A DNA stretch of 64,000 nucleotides from Avena insularis (taxonomy: Eukaryota > Streptophyta > Magnoliopsida > Poales > Poaceae), in contig CM042692.1 in NCBI GenBank assembly GCA_023614405.1, positions 118,103,503 through 118,167,502 on the forward strand, in the 5' to 3' direction. A program made the translations under genes and the position numbers. The notes beneath the pieces are model-generated. The model was not told the DNA's origin, made no database searches, and saw only the letters and a list, made by a program, of their open reading frames with translations. Positions 44,368-54,465 of this stretch are shown piece by piece; position 1 is the first letter of the stretch, and every line of letters starts with the position of its first letter.

Positions 44368-44483
44368 GCTAAGTTGGCTTGACGCTCGGCCCTGCTTGCT
44401 TCACGGTCTGCGATGAGATTCTGCAAGATCTGCAACATTGGGTCCTGCGACGAGCTGCTCCCTCCTTGGTTTCCACGAGTCAT
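44368..44483 (-). pseudogene. Element F gag start, fused to RT by deletion
   Basis: ATG at 44483-44481 opens a Gln/Ser/Gly-rich start and a helix with [11 protein letters not shown]. At about 44370 the sequence passes straight into the stretch before RT block 1. The rest of gag, the zinc knuckle and the protease are absent. Confidence 0.6.
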
Positions 44484-44728
44484 CTGAAGATTGAGAAGAT
44501 ATAGGGGTAAGAGGGAAATTGTAAGGTTCATGGTTTTGGGTTTTCAAAGCTAAAACTTTGAGTTAGACTCAGGTTTTTCAACTAACTTCATTTTCATTTA
44601 TGCAAGCAAGCACACGATACAACACACACCACAACAACCAAGGAAAGCAGATGGTTTGAAGAACCATTCTGCAAGGTACGATACAGAGGGACCTATACAA
44701 CTCATGCTACGACGGTGCTCTAGTGCCT
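44484..44728 (-). other. Element F spacer between coiled-coil ORF and gag
   Basis: AT-rich, no coding sequence. Confidence 0.4.
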
Positions 44729-45488
44729 CTACTCATCGTCGATGAAGTCGGAGTCCTCATCATCAGTGTAGAAGTCCACAGCATCCTCCTCCAGAAAGTC
44801 ATCATCGTTGCTGAGGTAAGAGTCCATGTCTCCCTGGATGTCTTCACCCTCATCTTCTTCTTCCTTGGCGGCAAGTTGAGCTTCCTGCTCCTTGACGGTC
44901 TTCTCGAGGTCGGCCACCTTCTTGCGAAGACGGGCGATGGTGCGATCCTTCTTGGCACGCTGGCGGCGAAGAGACTGGCGATCTTGAACGAGCAATGCGA
45001 AAGTCTGGGCCTTCTGGTCGGCAGTGGCACGGTTCTGGTTGGCTAACTCCCTGGCATTGTCCAGTTCTTGCTGTCTGTCATGCAGCAAGAAGTCAAGATT
45101 CTCCACTTGACGCCTCAACTGGCATCTCCATCGGCATTCCCATGAAGTCACGTCTTGCATGGTGGGCAAAACGGGTTCCTTGGATCTTGTTGACGCTGAG
45201 GGAACATAGACGTGCGAGGGCTTCATGCATTGCCCTGGCTAATCCATCTAGCCAGTTGTTCTCTCTCATGGAGAACTGAATTCTCCCAGAAGTTGGTGCT
45301 TCGATGCTTCCTCTAAGATCTGCGGTGACTAGCCACTTTAGGTCTCCTCCTGGGGGTCCTGGAAGTTGAGCTCCAACAAACTCTGGATGTGGGCGTCCTA
45401 GTAACTCCGACAGTGAATCCAGATCCCTCTCAAAGATCAGCTGACCTCCATTTCCCAACTGGTAGAACTTCTTGAACTGAGTCTCCAT
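44729..45488 (-). pseudogene. Element F coiled-coil ORF upstream of gag, frameshifted
   Basis: ATG at 45488 opens a frame to 45093 with FKKFYQLG and a globular start. The following coiled coil (many Gln, Arg, Lys, Leu) and an Asp/Glu-rich tail ending in three acidic residues are in a second frame from about 45110 to TGA-like stop at 44729. A single 1-nt shift near 45110 joins them. I recognise this as an extra ORF of some wheat chromoviruses; its function is not known to me. Confidence 0.55.
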
Positions 45489-45702
45489 CTACAAGAATTA
45501 AGGATGAGGAAATTAGTGAGGTGATCAAGTGTGTCAAGTTTTAAGTAGTAATGTAAGAATTTTGAGGAACATGAATTTTTGAGAAAGAATGAGTTCACAA
45601 GGGTAAGAGAGGAAATAGTTTTTCATAAATACTCACTTTGGTTTTGAAGCTAAGTTTTTGGTTTGGACGTCCATTCTAACTAGGGTCTCCTATGGTCAGG
45701 AT

Positions 45703-45715
45703 GGCTCTGATACCA
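45703..45715 (-). other. Element F primer-binding site (initiator tRNA-Met type)
   Basis: The minus strand reads TTGGTATCAGAGCC a few bases inside the 5' LTR edge at 45719, complementary to the 3' end of initiator tRNA-Met. Confidence 0.8.
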
Positions 45716-45718
45716 ACT

Positions 45719-48700
45719 TGTCAACACCTGGATTTTTAATCCCAGATGCCCATTATGCCATACCTCGCAATCCCAGGATTACCATTTTTGCGAGACATAA
45801 TGGATTGGGTATCATCATCCATTACAAACCATACATAAGGTCTTACACAAATAAGGATCTCATGATCCAGTCTAAATACAACAAGCAGCGGAAATAAAAG
45901 ATAAGCGTAGCGGTGGGGTACATCTTCAGGGGCACAGGCAATGCTGACGAAGGCAGATAGTCCTAGTTATCATAGCCATCCTGATGGCCATCCTCTTGAT
46001 AGTCTCCTTCATAGTCTGGCCATGAGAATAGCCAGGGACAAAAGCCATGAGTACTCTTTAAGTACTCACAAACTACCACTAACAAGTATTATAATTCTAA
46101 GTTAAATTGCTAAATCTAAGTTTAATTATAAAGTTAAGTTTGAAACCTAAGCTAAGTTCAGAAGCAAAGAAAGATAAAGTAAAGTTCTAGAATCACGTAA
46201 GATGGGAAGCTAATGTCATACACATAACCCTATTGTGGTCAAGTCAAGATTCATCATTCATTTTAAGTTATTTGTAAAACATCTGACAACGAAACAATAT
46301 GGCCATTCCAGAACAAGTAAAGAACTTGGTGTAAACGAAGGGAGGTAAAAAATTGTAAACAAAGACTTGAGGTAACTACTAGTTAAAAAGGGGTGTGATC
46401 AAAGCATGCTTAAGGCATCTTTGCTAAACCATCTATTTTGATCCTAGCTTGCTAAGCACTAAACTTGCAAGTGTTAGCTTGCACTATTAATGGTGGCTTG
46501 CCTTGGTTGGTGTAGTGGTTGAAGTTTTCTTCGTCTTTGTCTTGATAACACTCCTCCTCCTCGTAAGCTTGGTCGGTACTATCTTCTATAAATACATACG
46601 GAGTACACAATCACCAAACAATACTTAACTAGGCTAGATAGCATTCTAAGACACACAATTGATGATCTATTATCATCACAAGCATCACAAGTTTAAATCT
46701 CTAGTTTCATTATTTTTAATGTAGAAAAGTAATTTCTACTCATTGAAAAATTAACTAAGATTTAATATTCACCACTTAAAATATGGGATCATGTTGACAC
46801 ATGTCATCACCACATACTCTAATATGTGGGAATGAGATTTAAAGGTTGGATCATAATCACTTTGGTTTAAGTTCATTATTTAATGATTTAAAGTGACTAG
46901 AAATGCCTATAGAGCATTACTTTGGTACTATTCCAAAGTCACTGCATGTAAACCTTAATATTATTACATATTTAGATAGATATGATGAAATGTGATTTTT
47001 GACAGTTGGAATCAACTCAAAAGCTAACTTGGTTGATTTTATAAAAATGTTGTAAGGTGCAAATGCTTCTGTTTTGTTATTTTTACTGGGAGAGATCTAT
47101 AACTCTAATTGAATTAAGTCCAACGGGATTGGATAGATCATTTCAATACCTTTCAGACAAAATTGGTTCCATGCAATTTGGATTTATAAAACTCCCAAAA
47201 TTGAATTTTAAACTAGTGGACAGAAACTAGATTCAACATAAAAAGAAAAAATCCAGATTTGAACGGTTGGGCTAGCGCGGGAAAGAACTTGGGCCGGCCC
47301 AGTGGCGCTCCGCGGCGCGGGGCTCAGCTGACAGGGGGTCCCGCTTGTCAGTGGGTCTTAGCACGCAAAACGGTACGCGCACTGTGGGTCGTAGGATTAG
47401 AAAGGTGATCTACGGCTGAGGGTCATCGTCAACGACGAATAGGTCGCCAGCGAGCTCGAACCCTAGCGGCTCGGTGGGGGTCTGCTGGGGACGTACCAGG
47501 GCTCCAGTGGGGTAGGCAAGGCGGGCAAACGAACTAGAAGACGACAGCGAGGCGAGCTGCGGTTGCGGCGGAGCTTGTGGTGCCCTAAATCGCAGGCACC
47601 CTGCTCCTCCTACTACGGCTGCTCCGGCTCCAATTCCGGCGAGGTAGAGCTTGCTTGGCTCCGGCGAGAGGGGTGAAATGATCAGTGAGAGGTGGGGAGT
47701 GAGTGGATGTGGAGAAATGGTGCGGGGGAGGCCGGTTTATATAGGCCCGACTGTGAGACCGAAGGGTATGGGCAGGCGACTCCGGCGACACGACTACGGG
47801 CGGCTAGCGGCATGGCTGAGGATGGCGATCGATAGGTGGTCTCCTGGCGGTGCTCTAGGAAGTGAATGCGGGCGTAGGGGCGATGGCATGCGGTCTGGGT
47901 AAGCTGGCGCTCTGAGCGGCAGAGGCGGCAGTGTCCACGACGAGCGGTGGCTGGGGTGAGTTGGGAGGCCAGCGGGGGTGTCTGGGGTGTTCCCCAGGTC
48001 ATGGTAGAGCGGTGGGCGCGGGCTATGGCCAAGGGGCGGTCTGTGCACGCGGGGACAGAGCGTGCTCCACGGGCGGCGTCGGCATGGTCGACCAGCTTCG
48101 GGCGCGGCGGTTCATGGCTGCTCTGCTCTCTGTCTCTGGCCTGGGGCTGGTTGGACGGTAGAGGTGGACCACTGGCGACGTGCTAGACAGGGCGAGAGAG
48201 GCTGGAGAGGTCTGCTGCTGCGAGTGCATAGTCGACCAGCGAGGAGTGGATCGACATGGCAATGCAGTGCAGCTAGGAGGTAGGGGATGTGCTGGTGTGG
48301 GTCTGGGTGGGCTTGAGGGAGACAAATATGATCAAAGCACTTCAATTTGCTAGTAAAGATCAACCCCAAAATAGTAATAGTTAGGCCACTTTGATCTTGG
48401 CAGCAAGGTGTTTGACAAAATGGCTGAAAGAGAAAAACTTTTGAATTTTGATTTTGAAATTTCTGGGTGTTCTCCACTAGTGCTAGGTAGTCTCTGGTTG
48501 CAAGGGTTTTGAAAGTGGAGCTTGTTTGAATGGTTTTTGAAAAAGTGGGATCTTCCCATATGAACTAGATTCAATTTTGAACTATCATTTAAAATTAGCA
48601 TTTGAATGATTTTTTCAGATCACAAGGTGGGCCTTGGTACCTCATTATGTGTACTAGCAAGGGGTGCAAAGATCATGAATTGTTTCTGTTAAGAAATGAG

Positions 48701-49003
48701 TGCTAGGAACACTCAAAGTAGTGTAGGGGATTAAAATGGCCAAAATGACCATTCCTCCTTTTTAATTCTTTTTTATTTGATTTTCTTTGGTAAAAGTTTG
48801 GGAATGATGTTGATAATGTTTAAATCACCTAGGAAACATTTTACAAGCATTGGATCACTTAAACAAGGCATTTGAATTCAACTCCTATCTTAAATGCACA
48901 CACATATGAATGCTTTCATTTTTAATTTGGAAAAGTTTTTGTTAACCCTATTGTTGGATGATTTGATCTTGATAAGCTTGGATTAAAGTTTTGGGATGCT
49001 ACA
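45719..49003 (-). repeat. Element F 5' LTR
   Basis: 3285 bp, plus-strand edges TGTCAACACC and GGGATGCTACA. A GC-rich island at about 47270-48340 contains the phrase GTCCCGCTTGTCAGTGGG near 47339, a motif common in grass promoters and LTRs. Open frames in the island are Arg/Pro/Ser-rich shadows. Confidence 0.8.
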
Positions 49004-49597
49004 TAGGTAGATACGAGAAGGGCGTGCTACGCGTGCACGGCATGTACGCATGCGGGAGGGTTGCGTGTACGCGGGGTGGGGATCGAGCGGGGCGACGCGG
49101 TTTGCACGCGGGGTAGCAGGGCCCGCGTCGGTCGCTGGGCGTACGTTGTGTGCCTATGTGGCAGCGGCTAGGGTAGGGTTAGGGGATTAGGGGTAGCCGG
49201 GCGTGGTGGTTTAGGTTTCTAGGGTTTTGGCCGGGTTAACGGGTTGGGCCAGCTGGGGTTGTAGTCTGGCTGGCTGGGCCTTTGGCCTGGCCAGCTGACT
49301 CCCGCAAACAAACATTTTATTTTTATTTATTGGTCTCTTTTATTTTAAATACGTTTTGTAAAACTAATTTTAGACAAAACAAAAGTATCCAAAAGAGATC
49401 AGGGTTTTAATTTGAAATAAAGAGGGAGGAAAATAGAAAATAAAGGTAGGCTTTTGGAAAATATTATTAGACAAAATATGCATGGTGTGAGGAGAATGCT
49501 CAAAAGCAATGTGGCATGATGACATGAGCATGTGGTCATGATGATGCACCAAAAAAACACAACAATTTTCTAGTAGTGATTTTATCGGGGTGCTACA
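49004..49597 (-). repeat. Element E left LTR, inner part
   Basis: Matches 53865-54460 of the right LTR. Resumes E directly after F. Confidence 0.8.
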
Positions 49598-49616
49598 ATT
49601 CGACACCAGTAACAAT

Positions 49617-49636
49617 GGATCTCGCCCTCGAGATCC
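49617..49636. other. Inverted repeat near the E 3' LTR
   Basis: GGATCTCG-CCCT-CGAGATCC, 8-bp perfect stem, 20 bp inside the LTR edge. Confidence 0.65.
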
Positions 49637-50439
49637 GCCTCATGGTACGGGAGGAAGATCGACGATCAGATTCTTCATGCTCCGTGTAGATCCCCGCGAC
49701 ATCACTAACAAAGATTCTCGCCCCATCTAAGAATCAGCGACACCGCCTCATGGTACGGGTCGTTGTTCACGTTCGCTGAGAGAACACTCCGGATAAAACA
49801 AAGGACAAAGGTAGAGGTCCCAAAAGAAAAGGCCACCTCTAACTTCCATGGAAGGAACACAATCGCATTGATCCACCGATTCAATGTATAGAGCGAATGA
49901 TAAGAGTAGTCGGATGGTAATCAGTCCATCGCGCACCCGAAGCATTACTCTGCACATGAATAGGAGAATTATGCAACCAACTCTCGGAATTTAGACTGAA
50001 GATATCGGCAAGCAAGGTTCAAAAACAAAGGAGTGATGCAGTCTCTTCATCGGATCTGGCGTAGATGATGTTGTCGCGTTGAAAAACACCGGAAGATACA
50101 AAGAAAGATTTCAGTGGATTTTGATCTAGTGAAAGGTACACAGAGAAAAAAAATTCTTAGATAGCATGAAGACCGGATGTAGCAACACCGTTACAAGAGG
50201 AAACGAAACCCTGAAGGTACGACGCTAACCCAACCACGAGAAATCCTGGACTCAAAGAAAGGATAAGAGAGCATATTCAAAACTCGCAAAGGTAAGAGGA
50301 GAATAGCATAGGGGTAAGGAGTAAAAGCAGACCTAATCAGATCTATCCAACCGATTTTTGCAAAATAGTTTTAACACTCTACCTCGTCCGTTAGCTAGGT
50401 TATCCTACAGGAAGGACCAACGGGGTATCGTAACTGCTG

Positions 50440-50452
50440 GGCTCTGGTACCA
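50440..50452 (-). other. Element E primer-binding site (initiator tRNA-Met type)
   Basis: The minus strand reads TGGTACCAGAGCC, next to the LTR edge at 50456. One difference from the F site. Confidence 0.7.
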
Positions 50453-50455
50453 CTT

Positions 50456-53400
50456 TGTAACACCCTCGAATCGGCCCTATGCAGATTTCAGTGCTTCCCG
50501 CCAAACCCGCATAGAAACGATTCAAGGGCCATAGTACTTGCGTATGGGTGTAAAACGAAGTAATACCATTACGCAATAGTTCACGATGGAACCCACAACA
50601 CATATATATACAACAACGACTCATTGAGTCAAGAATACAGATATACAGTACAAAGATCCAATTCACCATGAAAACGATACAACATCCGAGTACGGATAAG
50701 AAGCAAATTGGGCTAAGAACCCTGAAGAATAACCAATGGCGTCCATAACCCTGCCCAGGCCAAGCCGGAAGGGTAACCCTGCTAACGACGTCGATCTCAT
50801 ACCTGCTAAAACAAAAGGGGTGCCGACAAAGGGCAAAGGAAAAAGGGAGCGGTCAAGATCTTGAGGCCAAGACACGAGGCTAGAATTCGCTCTCGCCTAC
50901 ATAGGTATGGATCAAGCGGCAAATAAGCATGCACTAAACAACCTATAGAGACTCGATAAACTGTCGGCTATTAGAGAGAGATAAGAAAGACCTATTCGGA
51001 ACCAACCTTATACTAACAACAATCACAACCATCCTGGTATTCCCCCTCGATACCAAACAAGGAAGTCAAACCGAGGAACTCACACAGTTGGCAGTTTTAT
51101 TCATTCCATTATAGTTGTAGCACTTACTAGTCAGATATAGATAGTATGAGTCATCCTGATATCATAAGCAGTGGGCAGTTTTAGTTAACCATTCCATTGT
51201 AGTTGCAATACTTACTAGTCAGATACAAATAGCATGAGACCTCCCAAAACCAGTAGTTGTTGGCACTTTTATTTACTCATTCCATTGTAATGAATCTGAT
51301 TACTAGACATGTCAAAGTCAAATTTATAGTACTACTTTAGTTATGCTTGTCTATGATCAAGAAACTGTGCTCCAAGTCGTCCATAACCACAGACACGGCT
51401 TTCAGAAAGATTTACCCTGCATGGGTGCACAAATTGCAACACACACACGATCAACCTCGGGAAGAACCAAGTATAACGCAACGAGGCCTCACAACAAAGC
51501 ATTCATAGGATTCATAAATTATTTCAGGGGGCCACCCCACTAAGCTACCCGCAACGAAGTTGGCCAGCTCCAAGAAAGACTCAGGGTTTGTGTCAATGGC
51601 TCTAAACGACTAGGAACCCGAAAGTGTGACTAGGCTTGTCGATACCGCGAAAACATTCCACGTTCCAAAACAGTACAGGTGCTCCACGCACAACCGTAAA
51701 TAAAGAAGTAAGGCATGGCATAAGTACAGGATAGTAATAAAGCCCCAAACTACTTTGTGGCCCCAAGAAATAAAGTGTGAATCAACCTCAGGCAAAGGGG
51801 GATTCATAGAGTCTCCGTATGTGGATAGTGCGAATATTCAAGGAACAGGTATCAAGTACTCAGGGCCTACGAGACACAAGTGAGCGTGGAAGAACCAAAT
51901 ATTAGATATTGCCCACCGGTGCCTCTGCATTAGTTATATCTATTCCCAGCACTTTAATTGACAAGTTATAATTAAAGTCATGATCATCTCCACCATTAAG
52001 CATCTCCATCATTAAGCATGTGCCAACCTTTTATCAACGATGGAACGACAACGGCGCGAAGCAGCACCTGAGCAAGCAACTACGACTCGCAAGGCCGGCT
52101 GTCTATCAATCAACAGGCAATATGATGTGTCTAAGGAAAATATAGAGGCTGCAAGGAATATAAATGGTGCACGGAAACTAAAGCATCGTAACACGGATAG
52201 AAATAGATCAACAAGAGGAAGTAAAGAATATAAATGCAAAATAGGTAGAAAGGGGGAGATTGCTCACCTCGGAAACACTGCCGAAGATACATTATCCGAA
52301 GGACTTCTCGATACTCGCATCAACTCAACAGCCTAATCCACGAAGAACCAAAGCACTAAAAGAAACATGAATGCACTATTTAATACTACGGCAGAAGATC
52401 CGGCATGATTATGATATGATGCATGGCATGGCAAAAATGCGATGCAACTAGACAACATTAAGCGGAACCGGGGTCCTGGCAATTAAATAGAAGGTTCAAC
52501 TTACTTAGATACCCCGCAATTTAAATGTTGTCTTAACAAGGCAAAACATGACATCAGCTTGCTACACAAATTTAAATGGACGCAATATAAGGCTAGAAAA
52601 GCCCACATATGCTCTCCATATTTAATTTAGGTGAATTGTCTAAATACCCCAAACAACCACAATATATATGCGACATGAACAATTTAATATGCAACGAGAT
52701 AGATATCATATATTATAAAAATATGGTCTCGGAAAAAGGGGTAACACATAGGGGCTCAACGATCTTGGGTCGATGGGGTTCGGTCTTGGTGGGATCAGTC
52801 TTCGGATCCTCTAGATCGGGGGTTCAGGGATTGGTCTTTGGATCCAGGGTCTTCGGGTCCGGTCGAGATCTTCGGTTTTAGGTAAAGGAGATCATGCGTT
52901 CCATGATGTAGACCTTGGCGTCATTTGTCGAGGTTCTTGGGTGTCGGTACCAGAATCGGGTGCGGCGCCGATGGTATTGGAGAGAGGAACTCTAGTAGCT
53001 CTTGTAGCAGTGCATCCCGTATTTGCATCTTCACGGGCACCATCATCGCTGCAAACCACACAACCATATCACGGTTACGAGCCAGGCATGGGCGTCCAGG
53101 ATATAAAGCAGAGCTCATCTGCAGGTGCCCGGAACGGAACAGGCAGCGAAGAATGCCGATTATGCTGGGACAAACGTGTCCATAGGGAACATACAAGGGG
53201 CGACAAGGAGCTTGGGTGGTTCCTGTAGGCACGCACGACGCGGCTGCGAGCTTGTGGCCAGAGGGACAGACAACATCCACGTGGCCAGGGGCGCGGGCTC
53301 ACTCGCGGTGGTGCAGGGCCGGCGCGAAGGCGACGCTGGCCGGGGAAAGGTGATAGAGGCGGTCTCGGATGAGGCCGGGCGCGCAGAGGCGACATCGCTC

Positions 53401-54460
53401 GCGGCGCAGGAGGACATGGCGGTGGGCCGAGGGAGATGAGGACGACGGCGGTGGCTCTGGATCAGAGAGGAGGAGGCGGTCCTGGGCAGAGGCCGGCACG
53501 ATGACAACCGGGCCCTGGGTAGTCGCGGCTGGAACAGAGAGGCACAGCCGGTTGCTGGCGAGGCGGCGATGTTGGGAAGAGCTGGGAGAAGGGGCCGCGA
53601 AGGTGGAGCTCCTGGCGAGCCGGCGGCGCGACACCTGAGTACACGTGGCGGTGCACGGGCTTTAGTGTGGTGCCGGTATCGGTGGAGGCGGGGCGCGGCC
53701 TTGGCTCTGGCGGCTGGCTCGCGAAGGGGCGGGCGAGCGCGGGGGGATCTGGGGTGGAGGTGGCGTTCTCTGGCGACGAGAGGAGGCTCGGCAGTGGGGA
53801 TCACGGGATGAGGGCAAGACGACGCGGGGATGGGGAGGGGATTGGGACAGGGTGGCGCCAGGGGTAGGTAGAGACGAGCAAGGGCGTTCTATGCGTGCAC
53901 GGCATGTACGCGTGCGGGATGGTTGCGTGTACACGGGGTGGGGATCGAGCGGGGCGACGCGTTTTGCACGCGGGGTAGCAGGGCCCGCGTCGGTCACTGG
54001 GTGCACGTTGTGTGTGTGTGTGGCGACGGCTGGTGTAAGGTTAGGGGATTAGGGGTATCCGGTTGTGGAGGTTTAGGTTTCTAGGGTTTTGGTCAGGTTA
54101 ACGGGTTGGGCCAGCTGGGGTTGTAGTCTGGCTGGCTGGGCCTTTGGCCTGGCCGGCTGACTCCCCCAAACAAACATTTTATTTTTATTTATTGGTCTCT
54201 TTTATTTTATAGACCTTTGTAAAAATAATTTTAGACAAAACAAAAGTATCCGGAAGAGATCAGGGTTTAAATTTGAAATAAAGAGGGAGGCAAATAGAAA
54301 ATAAAGGTAGGCTTTTGAAAAATAGTTTTAGACAAAATATGCATGGTGTCATGAGGATGGTCAAAAGAAATGTGGCATGATGACATGAGCATGCGTTCAT
54401 GATGATGCGCCAAACAAAAACACAGCGATTTTCTAGTAGTGATTTTATCGGGGTGCTACA
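50456..54460 (-). repeat. Element E right (5') LTR
   Basis: 4005 bp, uninterrupted. AT-rich over 50456-52900, then a GC-rich island at about 52930-53870 with long Arg/Pro/Ala-rich shadow frames on the minus strand, likely the promoter/leader side. No convincing protein. Confidence 0.8.
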
Positions 54461-54465
54461 GCTCC
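54461..54465. repeat. Target site duplication of element E, right (GCTCC)
   Basis: Identical to 40599-40603. Confidence 0.8.

Larger units (their letters stand above)
40853..49003 (-). mobile_element. Element F: chromovirus-type gypsy element with internal deletions
   Basis: The 5' LTR (45719-49003, 3285 bp) is intact. The 3' LTR survives only as its first ~577 bp (40853-41429). Interior, in element sense: primer-binding site, coiled-coil ORF (45488-44729), start of gag (44483-44368), then directly RT, RNase H, integrase and a chromodomain-like tail (44367-41480). Most of gag and all of protease are missing. It lies within the left LTR of E. The right edge abuts E sequence at TAGGT; the left target copy was lost. 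Confidence 0.75.
49598..50455 (-). other. Element E internal region, no gene
   Basis: 858 bp. Holds the primer-binding site (50440-50452) at one end and the inverted repeat 49617-49636 at the other. No reading frame worth reporting, and nothing like gag. Confidence 0.6.
40604..54460 (-). mobile_element. Element E: large-LTR non-autonomous retrotransposon, carrying element F
   Basis: Bounded by GCTCC. Both LTRs read TGTAAC...GCTACA on the plus strand. The intact right LTR is 4005 bp (50456-54460). The left LTR (40604-49597) is interrupted by F and has lost its middle. The interior is only 858 bp and has no gene. The minus orientation follows from the primer-binding site at 50440-50452. The build is that of a LARD-like element, though the interior is unusually short. 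Confidence 0.75.

Noticed and set aside
47585..48325. Group of Pro/Arg/Ser-rich frames on both strands
   Set aside because: They lie in the GC-rich island of the F LTR and overlap in every frame; no protein signal.
53160..53804. 214-codon minus-strand frame, Arg/Pro/Ala-rich
   Set aside because: It overlaps several other long frames in a GC-rich part of the E LTR and has only low-complexity composition; a shadow of base composition.
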